The notes under the pieces: generated by a model
What the model saw: only the letters and a program-made list of their open reading frames with translations
Databases searched by the model: none
Told to the model about the DNA's origin: nothing
Translations under genes and position numbers: made by a program
Shown: positions 26,575-34,484 of the stretch, in pieces
Numbering within the stretch: position 1 is the first letter of the stretch
Layout: each line of letters starts with the position of its first letter
Assembly (NCBI GenBank): GCA_934203205.1
Contig: CAKPYV010000018.1
Location: 1 to 45,696, forward strand
Source of the DNA: an uncultured Anaerovibrio sp.
GTDB lineage: Bacteria > Bacillota > Negativicutes > Selenomonadales > Selenomonadaceae
Direction: 5' to 3'
Length of the DNA: 45,696 bases

Positions 26575-26724
26575 CTAAGAACAGTTATCTTCATACTTTG
26601 GTGGCTTCTGCTCTACATTTGAGGTATTGGTCTGACTCGACATTTCTTCCAGTGTTTTTAACCACATTATCTCTGCCGCGTCCGCTAAATTGTCTACAGA
26701 GTTCGGTAAAGGTGTATGTTTCAT
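26575..26724 (-). CDS. Small array ORF e (49 residues), relative of small ORF d
   Basis: A 49-codon ORF starting M-K-H-T-P-L-P-N-S-V-D-N-L-A-D-A-A. GGGGAG stands 9 bases upstream of its ATG. It aligns without gaps with the ORF at 31229-31363 over 42 residues, including matched start and synonymous changes such as TCG/TCA, AAC/AAT, GAA/GAG and CAA/CAG. In this copy the frame leading into the hairpin repeat is broken by two stops, while this ORF remains open. That suggests the small frame is a genuine gene. It follows the variable fragment at 26728-27100, whose TGA stop lies three bases before this ATG. The function is unknown; it is mainly helical and acidic. Confidence 0.5.
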   Translation of the reverse strand: MKHTPLPNSVDNLADAAEIMWLKTLEEMSSQTNTSNVEQKPPKYEDNCS

Positions 26725-26727
26725 ATA

Positions 26728-27100
26728 TCAAATCTCCCCCTTGGCAATGAGTTCGCGCTGAATCTGACCTACTATCCCATTGTTAATTTGGTATTCTAGT
26801 GGGACTCTTGTTTCGGTGAACTCTTGATAAAATTCCATTCCTTGTCGGTTAGCGTTATCCCGTAGCTTTCGTAAATCTTTGACAAGGCTTCCCTCTGCTC
26901 TTCCTCCGTTGGCTTGAGAAAGGCTTCTGTAAGTGGCATTGAGAATTTTTCCATTATAAAATCCACCTCTTTTCATATCTAACTCTTTTAGATTACATTT
27001 TATAATAGCTTTCCTAGCTTCATGTTCTTTACTGCTATTAGTTTCATTATATGCCATAGCATGAGCCTTAACAAGTTTTTCTATATATCCTCACCGAGAA
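26728..27100 (-). pseudogene. Variable module e of the array, 5' truncated
   Basis: From an ATG at 27057 the frame encodes 109 residues ending at the TGA at 26728; it is also open further upstream to a stop near 27093. Beyond that, pieces continuing toward the leader copy at 27150 are interrupted by stops. The protein is basic and helical (R-G-G-F-Y-N-G-K-I-L-N-A-T-Y-R, then V-K-D-L-R-K-L-R-D-N-A-N-R). It has no recognised family and does not resemble the other variable modules. Its place, after a leader and before a small ORF and a hairpin repeat, is the same as theirs, so it is probably the fifth exchangeable module. Confidence 0.5.
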
Positions 27101-27144
27101 GTTTTCCCCTAAATGCTCACACTGAATCGTCAAAGTTTACTTTA

Positions 27145-27500
27145 CCTTGATTTAGCAGGGAAGCCAATGCTCTGTTATAACTATTGGCGAATGACTCATT
27201 AGAAGCATTAGGATTTTCCTTGCCCTTCTCTTAATTCTATGGTATAGTGACATTAGAAAAACCACTTGATTTATCGGATGTAGAGAGAACATTTTGCTCA
27301 GCTCCAACATTATTGCTGACAGAACGGGAAACCGCACTACCGTTGGAAGTAGTGGCAGCACCTAAGCTCGGGCTGCTATAAATCAAGCGGTTTTTTTGTG
27401 CGCCTTAAACTGTTGTCACCTTGTAGAATGGCAGTTACTATTACCTTTGCCATCGCTCTGAATTTCAAAGTACTCAGGAGCAATCGCACTATCCTTTATT
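27145..27500 (-). pseudogene. Degenerate copy of the array leader
   Basis: This stretch matches the 5' part of the gene at 32600-33802 (33450-33790) base by base over most of its length. Matching pieces include the segments encoding Y-F-E-I-Q-S-D, the S-P-S-L-G-A-A-T linker and N-P-N-A-S-N-E. Frameshifts and stops break it, for example near 27420 and at the S-T-I-P-Q-N-Q equivalent. It is the head of the last, most decayed cassette and leads into variable module e. Confidence 0.7.
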
Positions 27501-27547
27501 ATTTTAATTACAAGAAAAAAGCTGCTCCCCAGGAACAGCCTCAAATT

Positions 27548-27748
27548 CTACACCAGTGCAGAGCGGTATTTATTCAGCAAATAATCACAGTAACTCTTAT
27601 CTCGAATAGCTTTGGTTACATCATCATTTAATCCCTTGGACAAAAGCAAAGCATACAGTTTATTAATTGTCTCAATTCCGTATTTCTTACCAATCTCTTT
27701 GCCAATTTCCTTGCCCCGGGATTCGGCTCTATCCAATACCTCACACAT
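27548..27748 (-). CDS. Small charged protein with a G-K-E-I-G repeat
   Basis: A 66-residue protein beginning M-C-E-V-L-D-R-A-E-S-R-G-K-E-I-G-K-E-I-G. The ATG at 27748 follows a GGGGGG ribosome binding site; a TTG two codons earlier is possible. Short proteins starting M-C-x-V-x-D and carrying heptad-like G-K-E-x-G repeats are common in clostridia and Negativicutes, often as tails of Rpn/PD-(D/E)XK-type transposase-like proteins. The rest, L-Y-A-L-L-L-S-K-G-L-N-D-D-V-T-K-A-I, is a helical domain. It sits between the leader copy at 27145-27500 and a hairpin remnant, so it may be an insertion in the array or a cargo gene. Confidence 0.55.
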   Translation of the reverse strand: MCEVLDRAESRGKEIGKEIGKKYGIETINKLYALLLSKGLNDDVTKAIRDKSYCDYLLNKYRSALV

Positions 27749-27837
27749 ATCCAATCCCCCCTACCCTTTTTAGTATACCATAAACCAGACACTTATACTA
27801 ATACAATATACGCAGGCTTTCCTGCTTTTCATGGTGG

Positions 27838-27958
27838 AATGTGTTCAAGTAGATGGAGTAAGGTCAATACCATAGAAATATTTGTTGCCATTAGACAAAG
27901 CACTCTTATCACATGAAAAGTGCTTTAGCTTATCGTTTTCATTGCTCTTCTCCTAATT
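27838..27958 (-). pseudogene. Short array remnant with hairpin junction repeat, copy 2
   Basis: AAAGCACTCTT (27897-27907) pairs with AAAAGTGCTTT (27916-27926) apart from one mismatch. The minus strand reads N-D-K-L-K-H-F-S...S-A-L-S-N-G-N-K-Y-F-Y-G-I-D, a decayed form of the K-H-S...A-F-S-I-G-N-K-Y-S-R-G-V-D sequence found after copies 3 and 5. A stop follows within ten codons. The leader above it (27959-28198) joins straight to this hairpin, so the metallopeptidase part is deleted here. Confidence 0.65.
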
Positions 27959-28198
27959 CTATGATATAGTGAAGTTAGAAAAAGGAACATTGTTCTTCCC
28001 ATGCGTGTTCGCAGTGTTGCTGACTCCACCTTTATTGTTGGCCTCTGCAAGAAGGGTATCGCCGGTGGTAGCGATAGATGGATTTGCACTCCCATCGTAG
28101 AGCAATGTTCCTTTTATTTTTGCTCTATGTGGCATTGCAGATGCTATAGTATAGTAATTATCGCTTCCTTTTTTATTGCACAGCTTTAAGGTAATCAC
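27959..28198 (-). pseudogene. Nuclease-like domain tail heading a decayed cassette
   Basis: A 79-codon frame from a GTG that overlaps the 3' end of the long polyvalent gene. It shows S-D-N-Y-Y-T-I-A-S-A-M-P, then K-G-T-L-L-Y-D-G-S-A-N-P-S. This is the same arrangement as N-Y-Y-I-I-I-T-A-I-P...K-K-D-R-L-I-Y-S-S-P-S in the leader at 33700-33780. The pattern (strand, T-A-x-P, lysines, L-L/I-Y) recalls the last strands of the phage Barnase/EndoU/RelE-like (PBECR) nucleases found in polyvalent proteins; this is a family-level guess. It ends at a stop where intact leaders continue with S-T-I-P-Q-N-Q. Confidence 0.5.
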
Positions 28199-31100
28199 TG
28201 GCAGAGTATGTCTTTGGTTTCTTCTTTTTCTTTGCTGCTTCCTTTTCCTTAGCTAACTCATTCAGTTGATGGCGATTCATTGTCCGTCTGGCTGATTCAT
28301 TCTCCAAGGATTTTGGAGTAACCCCCAGCTCATTCAGCCTTGCAGCATTTTCACTGCTTGGGTTTGCCAAGAAATCATCTACAGCTTCCTGCTTTGCCTT
28401 GGTCTGCTCCTGCTTTTCAGCATACTCATTGCTTGCAAGGTCGCCAGCCAAAGTTTCATTGAGTGGAGTAAAGCCAATGGCCCGCCACATTCTTTCAGCC
28501 ATATTCTGGTACTGATACTTCATACGGCCTCTGGTGGTTCTGACTTCTCCCTTATATGCCAAAGCAATGTTGCCCATAGTAGGGTTAATAGCCTTTAGAG
28601 CTTCGGCATAATTGCGGTAAGACAACTGCTTGCTCACCTGCTGAATAGTGGAGCCTAGGGTTGTCTGATTTACAGCAAGTCCAAGCAGACCGTCAGCAGA
28701 GTTGTAAGAGTCGGGGCCTAAGAAGTCACCCATACCTACACGGCTGCCAAGGTTCAGCCCGATGAAAGAGCCTGCACCATACAGCCACCACTGTGTTATA
28801 GGACTGTCCTCGCCAAACTCTGTAATCATGTACTGTTTGATTTTCTTCTCCCAATCCCAATCATCATCGCCGGTAGCAGTAGCGACTAAGGCAGAGAGTA
28901 AACCGCCAGCCAAGCTGATGAACGGGATACCCATCATACCTGACATTGCCATATAAGGTGCCATGTATTTCAGTGTACGCAGTGCTGCCTGCTTGCGGTT
29001 GAGTCCTAGTTCCCTGCCGTCCAGGTAGAAGTCCTGGAACAATTCTAACTGCTTAACAGGGTATTTCTTGAACTGCAAGAATACCTTGGATATTGGGCCA
29101 AGTGCTCTGAATATGGTAGGCTCGTCGGCAACAGAGTAATCAAAGTTTACTTTGTCGTTTATTTTCTTGGCATACTCAATGGCTTCTGCTTTGCTCTTGC
29201 CCTCGTCTAACGCCTTGTTATAGGCTGTCAGCAAGGTAACACCTCTGGCAAAGGCATCTGATTGTCTGAACAAGTACATAGACTTGCCAGCCAAACGACC
29301 TGCAAAGCCTCGCAGGGAAGCAAGGTTGTTGACCTCTGCATTGGAATAGCCAGAGGCTACATCCATGCCAATCTGATAATCAAGGCCAAGGTCTTTCCAT
29401 AGCAGCTTGCCTAGCTCGCTATCCTTGGTATTCATTGCCTTGAATGTATCAGCAAATCCTTTGTGTAGGAGTCGCTGATAGGCCTGTGGGCTAAGTACCT
29501 TTTCTCCCATAGCTCCATAAAGGTTAAAGAGCTGTGTGAGGTTCAGCAGGGCAGAGGACGGGTTAAATACACCCAGCTTTAGGATAGTCATAGGATATGT
29601 CATGATTTTCTGCTGGAACCATAATACAGGTCTGCCACCAGCTCGTTCTTCCCCTAGTCCTAAATTGTGCAGAAAATTGTTTCCCATCTTCTCAATCCAT
29701 GTAGGAGTACCATTCACATCATAGATGTACTGCTTAGTCCACTTGGCCATAGCACTTCTCTTTGTTACATTCTCATCGTCAAAGGCTCCAAAAATGCGGT
29801 TATACATACTAATGGAATCCCTCTTGAAAGAGTCCATAGCTGCATAGCGTGCAGTCTGGTTGAAATACTTCATAGTGGCAAGATAAACATTCTGCTCGAA
29901 TCCCTTGAAGCCCTTACGCTGTTTAGCATAGCCATAGAACCTGCCACGATTTTTCATCTTGACAGTGTTATCAAGCATTGCCTGAGCGTCAGTTATACTC
30001 ATGGACATAGAGTCAGCCACTTTGCCTACTATCTTGGCATAGTCAAAGTCACCCATGACAATAGCCTGCTCTTGTGCCCCAGGTGCGCTGAATGTCTGTG
30101 GGACAACACGATAGTTAGCGTTAGGGTTTGCCTTGGCAAGCTCACGCCCCAGCTTGGCTGCTTCTGAAAGGGAATTGGCTGTAGTCATGATATTATCCAT
30201 AGCTACATTGCCGTCCTCGTCTACAATAGCCTTGCCGTCCTTGTCTACCTTGCAGACATACCAGCCGTGGAAGATATGAGGGATATATCCCTTTAGCTTC
30301 CCCATGCCTGCTTCACGCTGATAGTAAGTTACCTGTGTAGTCCCCTTTAGGCTCTGGGTGGTTTCCACAATGTGAACATCTTTGTTCTTGCGGAGGTTTT
30401 CCAGCTCGGATGGCAGCACAGTCTGCTTTGCCACACGCCTTACATGAGGTGCCTTATAGTTAATGGTCACAGTTCCATCAGGATTATGCACCTTACTGAT
30501 GATTTCAGCAAATGGGTTCTTATCCTTTAGATCTGCAAAATCAGCCTCAGCACGGCGCAGGGTGGAGCTGGTTATGCTCTGATACTTGATTCTTGACTTG
30601 GTTTCATCAGCTAGCTTCCAAGCCTTATCCAGGAGTGCTTTCATTTTGTGATACCCCTTGATAGTTTCAGCGTCATAGCCAGCCTTAATCAATTCCTCGT
30701 TAGTAAAATCCTTTCTCTCTAGGTCGCCCTTTAACAGTATTTCGTTCAGGGCTTCCTTTCGCTCTTTGAACTTAGGGTCATTCCGATGGAATCCCTCTCG
30801 CCAGCCTAGCAGCTTATCAATTTCGTTCATGCCCTCATTGAACTCAAACCTTAGCTTTTCCTGCTTGGCCATAGCCTGCTTGCCTTTCATGATAAACGGC
30901 AGGATAACTTTGTACTTCTTGCCCTCTCTGGTCGGGGAAACAAACTGATACTCAATAAGGTTAAGGTCTTTCTCCTTGTCACGCTTATCAATACGCAGGT
31001 TTTCCAGCTCCTCATGGTGGAATGGATTAAACTTGGCATTTGCCTTTTTGACAATGCCTTTCATGTTAGCCACAAGGTTATTGTTGGCTCTGGCAGCAAT

Positions 31101-32486
31101 AGCCACACCATCAGTCGATGGGCTAAGGTCAACACCACGGGAATATTTGTTGCCAATAGAAAAAGCACCCTGTTTAGAGTGCTTTTCATGTTTTAGATTA
31201 TTTAGCTCCTGTTCTAAGAACAGTTGCCTTAAGCCTTTGGTTGCTTTTGTTCTGCGTTCGAGGTCGCGGTCTGATTCGACATTTCTTCCAGAATTTTTAA
31301 TAACATTATCTCTGCCGCGTCCGCAAAATTGTCTACAGAGTTCGGTAAAGGTGTATGTTCCATAATTCAACATCTCCTCTGCTAGCCGTTTAAACCTATT
31401 ATAATCCTCTACTAATTGGTCCCTACTTTTCCCATTGGTATCATACCACGGTACTAATGTATGGAGGGCTTCCTTATAATTACTTACCTTGCCACTATAT
31501 CTACTTGATTGTTCATACAATACTCGTAAACATTCACGTTCTCTACTATCGTTCTTTAATTCCTGAATCGATAAATTCTTATCACTGTCAGTAAAGCGTT
31601 CTAAGAATGACTGCCTTATCTTCTCAGCTACTGTATTCTGAAATACAGCTAGCCGTTTTTGCACTTTGTCATCAATGATTTTTTTATCTTCATAAGATAA
31701 CTCCTCATACTCATTCTGAATGTTTTTTGCCTTTTCATCAATAGGTTCTTCATCCTTATTTTCTCTGGAATATGCAACTGCATAGGTATAGCTGATAGGG
31801 TTTAGCTGGTATGTATCTACAGGCTTTGCATTAGTATCACGCAGCAAAAGCTCTGTACCTACTCGATGGAATACAGGCTCGCCATTATCGTTTTTCAGAT
31901 TCATCAGAATTTTGTTGAAAGCTGTATCAGCTCTCTGGAACTCTGCTACTGATAACTCATTTGGCAGCTGCTGTTCATTGCTCATTTTATGCTGCTTGAA
32001 ATTCATGTACTCGCAGAACTTATCCCACATAGCCTTTAGACAGCCGGCAATCCTAGTGACAAGGCTACTATCAACATTATTAACAGCACGCATGAGTTTT
32101 TCAGCTGACTCAGTTTGTGTCATAGCGTCGCAGATAATCTCCTCCACTATTTCCTCGTCAGTCATCTTATTGCCATCAAAAATTTTACCCCTATACTTAT
32201 TGATTCGTGCCTCATTGAAAAGCCCGTTAGAGTTCTCCAAGCACGCATGAAATACATCATACGCACCAGCATTTTCAGGGCTGGCCTTTAGCCAATGCAC
32301 AAACTCATGTACAAAGATAGAATGAGCTGGAACCGTTGCCTTGCGGTTAATGAAGATTTCACCATTGTGGGTGAATACACCACGATTAGTCGTTTCGTTT
32401 GACTCAACAAAATGGACAGGCACACCAATAGCTTTACCAAATCTGACAATCCGCTGCTCGCTCTGACGGAGTTTGGCAATAGGCAC
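28173..32486 (-). CDS. Phage-type polyvalent protein: metallopeptidase, variable slot, PLxRFG-like domain
   Basis: An open frame of 1437 codons from the GTG at 32486. In order it holds: a zinc metallopeptidase (G-V-F-T-H-N-G-E-I-F-I-N, then H60-E-F-V-H64-W, with acidic E-E-I-V-E-E-I-I-C-D near 115); Y-S-R and a variable slot (about 235-430); the K-H-S...A-F-S junction; and a long region of about 440-1437. That last region has L-G-P-I-S-K-V-F-L-Q-F-K-K-Y-P and a hydrophobic segment near 1200, resembling PLxRFG/LPD-type proteins of phages and conjugative elements. Such proteins are thought to be injected with the DNA. The GTG has no ribosome binding site, and the frame stays open upstream through hairpin copy 4 to about 32640, so the true start has probably been lost. 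Confidence 0.65.
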   Translation of the reverse strand: MPIAKLRQSEQRIVRFGKAIGVPVHFVESNETTNRGVFTHNGEIFINRKATVPAHSIFVHEFVHWLKASPENAGAYDVFHACLENSNGLFNEARINKYRGKIFDGNKMTDEEIVEEIICDAMTQTESAEKLMRAVNNVDSSLVTRIAGCLKAMWDKFCEYMNFKQHKMSNEQQLPNELSVAEFQRADTAFNKILMNLKNDNGEPVFHRVGTELLLRDTNAKPVDTYQLNPISYTYAVAYSRENKDEEPIDEKAKNIQNEYEELSYEDKKIIDDKVQKRLAVFQNTVAEKIRQSFLERFTDSDKNLSIQELKNDSRERECLRVLYEQSSRYSGKVSNYKEALHTLVPWYDTNGKSRDQLVEDYNRFKRLAEEMLNYGTYTFTELCRQFCGRGRDNVIKNSGRNVESDRDLERRTKATKGLRQLFLEQELNNLKHEKHSKQGAFSIGNKYSRGVDLSPSTDGVAIAARANNNLVANMKGIVKKANAKFNPFHHEELENLRIDKRDKEKDLNLIEYQFVSPTREGKKYKVILPFIMKGKQAMAKQEKLRFEFNEGMNEIDKLLGWREGFHRNDPKFKERKEALNEILLKGDLERKDFTNEELIKAGYDAETIKGYHKMKALLDKAWKLADETKSRIKYQSITSSTLRRAEADFADLKDKNPFAEIISKVHNPDGTVTINYKAPHVRRVAKQTVLPSELENLRKNKDVHIVETTQSLKGTTQVTYYQREAGMGKLKGYIPHIFHGWYVCKVDKDGKAIVDEDGNVAMDNIMTTANSLSEAAKLGRELAKANPNANYRVVPQTFSAPGAQEQAIVMGDFDYAKIVGKVADSMSMSITDAQAMLDNTVKMKNRGRFYGYAKQRKGFKGFEQNVYLATMKYFNQTARYAAMDSFKRDSISMYNRIFGAFDDENVTKRSAMAKWTKQYIYDVNGTPTWIEKMGNNFLHNLGLGEERAGGRPVLWFQQKIMTYPMTILKLGVFNPSSALLNLTQLFNLYGAMGEKVLSPQAYQRLLHKGFADTFKAMNTKDSELGKLLWKDLGLDYQIGMDVASGYSNAEVNNLASLRGFAGRLAGKSMYLFRQSDAFARGVTLLTAYNKALDEGKSKAEAIEYAKKINDKVNFDYSVADEPTIFRALGPISKVFLQFKKYPVKQLELFQDFYLDGRELGLNRKQAALRTLKYMAPYMAMSGMMGIPFISLAGGLLSALVATATGDDDWDWEKKIKQYMITEFGEDSPITQWWLYGAGSFIGLNLGSRVGMGDFLGPDSYNSADGLLGLAVNQTTLGSTIQQVSKQLSYRNYAEALKAINPTMGNIALAYKGEVRTTRGRMKYQYQNMAERMWRAIGFTPLNETLAGDLASNEYAEKQEQTKAKQEAVDDFLANPSSENAARLNELGVTPKSLENESARRTMNRHQLNELAKEKEAAKKKKKPKTYSASDYLKAVQ
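31159..31187 (-). repeat. Hairpin junction repeat, copy 3
   Basis: AAAAGCAC (31161-31168) pairs with GTGCTTTT (31179-31186). On the minus strand it encodes K-H-S-K-Q-G-A-F-S in frame with the polyvalent protein, and the right arm runs into TTTTTC, giving a terminator-like RNA. It ends variable slot d. Confidence 0.88.
31229..31363 (-). CDS. Small array ORF d (44 residues), embedded in another frame
   Basis: Starts M-E-H-T-P-L-P-N-S-V-D-N-F-A-D and ends K-Q-P-K-A. GAGGAG lies 10 bases before its ATG. It lies wholly inside the long polyvalent frame, shifted by one base, at the end of variable slot d and about 40 bases before hairpin copy 3. The homologous ORF at 26575-26724 keeps this frame open. 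The overlapping long frame also shows conservative changes between the copies (N-V-I-K-N-S against N-V-V-K-N-T), so both frames may be or have been coding. The function is unknown; an antitoxin- or immunity-like role would suit its place but is not shown. Confidence 0.45.
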   Translation of the reverse strand: MEHTPLPNSVDNFADAAEIMLLKILEEMSNQTATSNAEQKQPKA

Positions 32487-32570
32487 CTTTGGCAGCCTAT
32501 CGAGTTCTGTGTTGCTGTTGCCGTTTTCCTTTAGAGATTCGGCAGAATGTGGATTTATAGGCTCAATAGA

Positions 32571-32601
32571 AAAAGCACTCTTATCACGTGAAGAGTGCTT
32601 T
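32571..32601 (-). repeat. Hairpin junction repeat, copy 4
   Basis: AAAGCACTCTT (32572-32582) and AAGAGTGCTTT (32591-32601) form a perfect 11-base-pair stem with an 8-base loop containing CACGTG. On the minus strand it encodes K-H-S-S-R-D-K-S-A-F-S, then E-P-I-N-P-H-S, and runs into TTTTTCT. The stop of the frame from slot c (32600-32602) overlaps its edge. Confidence 0.9.
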
Positions 32602-33802
32602 AGCTTATCGTCAACAAGTTTATCAAACTGTTTTTTATGAATTTATATTCACCTAAACTTGGGACAGCAGTCCCGCTGCCATCATTTTCTCTAAGTCGTT
32701 GTTTCTTTGGGCTTCCGTTAAATTTGGTGCTATCTTTTTGCTGATTGCCAACCATTCGCCTTTGCTGTTCGTTGCTAGTAGCTGGTCGATTAATTCCATC
32801 GGGGACTCGTTTGTCATAAAGGAAACACCTCCTAGCATATTCATACCTTGCTGCTAATTTCGACTTGTTGTTCTCGCTATCTTGAATAGTATTAGTTTGA
32901 TAAACTACTCTCATTGTCCTGATAATAGGTAAATCAGCAAAAGCTCTATCCATTTTCACTTCGTCAGATAGCGCTTCAAAATCTTCAATGGCATCAGTCA
33001 TTTGCTGTGCTATTGTATTACGCAAATCACGTTTAACCTCATCAGTGAGCTGTTCATCAAATACTTTTTGTGCTGCTGGTGTATCAGCTGCAAACTCTAT
33101 AGTTACATTTTCCTGCTGATTGTCCTTTTCGTCAACAGGACTTTTTTCCCTACTATATTTAGTGCGTGGTTCATCAGTTGTAGGTTCTGCCTCATCTTCA
33201 AAACTTGGCATATCCCTATCGTCGCTACTTTCGTCATAGAGTTGCTTTTGCTCTTTATACATCTCCACGTTGTCGTCCATTTCGCCAACATCTTCTTGGG
33301 CTTCCTCATACAGTTCAGGCTTTGCTACCACACCTTTTTTTACCAAGTCTTGATAATATTTCAGTTCCTGTGGAGTGAGTTTGACAACAGTATCATTATC
33401 ATCTTCAAGGTGAAGCTCGCTTTTCTTGCTGTTTACCCAGGTATCTTCATTGGCGGCAGCCTGCTCTATAAGTTCCTTGCGCATTGGCTCATTAGAAGCA
33501 TTAGGATTTTCATTGCCCTTATTCTGATTCTGTGGTATAGTGGAGTTAGAAAGACCGCTTGATTTATCGGATGTAGAGCTACCCCCACGAGTATCGGTTC
33601 CAACATTATTTGCCGACGTGGAGACCGCACCGACGTTGGAAACGGTGGCAGCACCTAAGCTCGGGCTGCTATAAATCAGGCGATCTTTTTTTGTTGTACG
33701 TCTTAAACTGTTATCACCTTGCGGAATGGCGGTTATTATTATATAGTAATTTCCTTTGCTGTCGCTCTGAATTTCAAAGTACACAGGAGCAATACCATTC
33801 AT
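32600..33802 (-). pseudogene. Head of polyvalent copy 2: nuclease tail, acidic linker and variable slot c
   Basis: A 400-codon frame. It opens with a nuclease-like tail (Y-F-E-I-Q-S-D...N-Y-Y-I-I-I-T-A-I-P...R-L-I-Y-S-S-P-S), followed by the shared acidic leader (S-T-I-P-Q-N-Q, then M-R-K-E-L-I-E-Q-A-A-A-N-E-D-T-W, then T-K-Y-S-R-E-K-S-P-V-D-E-K). Helical variable module c follows (V-T-I-E-F-A-A-D-T-P-A-A-Q-K-V-F). The ATG at 33802 has no ribosome binding site, and the frame is open a little further upstream to a junction with a different array piece at about 33838. It stops at the edge of hairpin copy 4; the metallopeptidase follows in another frame. It is therefore a gene interrupted by rearrangement and a frameshift. 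Confidence 0.6.
32653..32817 (-). CDS. Small array ORF c (54 residues), embedded in another frame
   Basis: Starts M-T-N-E-S-P-M-E-L-I-D-Q-L-L-A and ends G-L-L-S-Q-V. A perfect AGGAGG lies 10 bases upstream of the ATG at 32817. Its regular pattern of hydrophobic and charged residues looks more protein-like than the overlapping frame of the larger ORF, which here is Gln/Asn/Arg-rich. It is shifted by one base from the slot c frame and ends about 50 bases before hairpin copy 4. No family was recognised. Among the embedded ORFs it has the best ribosome binding site together with that at 35795-35944. Confidence 0.55.
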   Translation of the reverse strand: MTNESPMELIDQLLATNSKGEWLAISKKIAPNLTEAQRNNDLEKMMAAGLLSQV

Positions 33803-33831
33803 TTTGCCAGTAGCTTTATTACCAGTCTTAA

Positions 33832-34482
33832 CTAATTTCCCTCTAGGTCGCCCTTTAACAGTATTTCGTTCAGGGCTTCCTTTCGCTCTTTGAACTTAGG
33901 GTCATTTCGATGGAATCCCTCTCGCCAGCCTAGCAGCTTATCAACTTCGTTCATGCCCTCATTGAACTCGAACCTTAGCTTTTCCTGCTTGGCCATAGCC
34001 TTCTTGCCTTTCATAACAAACGGCTAGATAACTTTGTATTTCTTGCTTTTCCTGTTCGGGGAAACAAACTGATACTCAATAAGGTTAAGGTCTTTCTCCT
34101 CGTCACGCTTGTCGATACGCAGGTTTTCCAGCTCCTCATGGTGGAATGGATTAAACTTAGCATTTGCCTTTTTAACCAAGCCTTTCATGTTGGCCACAAG
34201 GTTATTGTTGGCTCTGGCAGCAATAGCCACACCATCAGTCGATGGACTAAGGTCAACACCACGAGAATATTTGTTGCCATTAGAAAAAGCACCCTGTTCA
34301 GAGTGCTTGTCGGATAACTTTATTATGTTGTTTGGATTGTTATTTATTTCTGCTTGGTATCTTTGACGGATTCTTTCAATGTCGGTTTGTCCACCTGACA
34401 CATCCAATCCAAAAATGCCTTGGAATCTCCCGGTTCGTAATTTGGCGGCGGTTCCTTCGGATTGCCGAATGAGTCTTTCCAC
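33832..34482 (-). pseudogene. Displaced piece of the polyvalent gene beginning at a hairpin junction
   Basis: From hairpin copy 5 this piece reads A-F-S-N-G-N-K-Y-S-R-G-V-D-L-S-P-S-T-D-G and continues nearly identically to 30718-31190 of the intact copy. A TAG at 34024-34026 replaces a Leu codon, and the homology stops abruptly at about 33841 (L-L-K-G-D-L-E). There it is joined to the head of copy 2. The frame is also open upstream of the hairpin from a GTG at 34482, across the end of variable module b. It has no proper start and is clearly a remnant. Confidence 0.75.
34284..34310 (-). repeat. Hairpin junction repeat, copy 5
   Basis: AAGCAC (34287-34292) pairs with GTGCTT (34303-34308); the outer pairs are lost by substitution. 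On the minus strand it encodes D-K-H-S-E-Q-G-A-F-S. It separates variable module b from the displaced piece at 33832. Confidence 0.85.
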
Positions 34483-34484
34483 AT
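34344..34484 (-). CDS. Small array ORF b (46 residues) at the end of variable module b
   Basis: Starts M-W-K-D-S-F-G-N-P-K-E-P-P-P and ends K-D-T-K-Q-K. GAGGTGG lies 7 bases before its ATG. Unlike the embedded ORFs a, c and d it is in the same frame as the module before it, so it may be only the tail of that protein. Relative to the frame that enters hairpin copy 5, however, it is shifted by one base, the same relation as in the other four cases. It ends 34 bases before the hairpin. No family recognised. Confidence 0.35.
   Translation of the reverse strand: MWKDSFGNPKEPPPNYEPGDSKAFLDWMCQVDKPTLKESVKDTKQK

Larger units (their letters stand above)
30718..33553 (-). repeat. Tandem duplicated block, unit A
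   Basis: This block matches 33841-36653 at a nearly constant offset of about 3.12 kb. The match covers the leader and acidic linker (about 33110-33553), the metallopeptidase segment (about 31780-32600) and the first part of the PLxRFG-like region (30718-31190). Between these, 31229-31770 and 32600-33130 differ completely from the corresponding stretches of the other unit although they have similar lengths. Confidence 0.85.

Noticed and set aside
29667..33562. Open frames on the plus strand across the polyvalent array (for example 29667-30167 and 33002-33562)
   Set aside because: They mirror the codon pattern of the minus-strand protein, lack ribosome binding sites, and recur only because the underlying DNA is duplicated.
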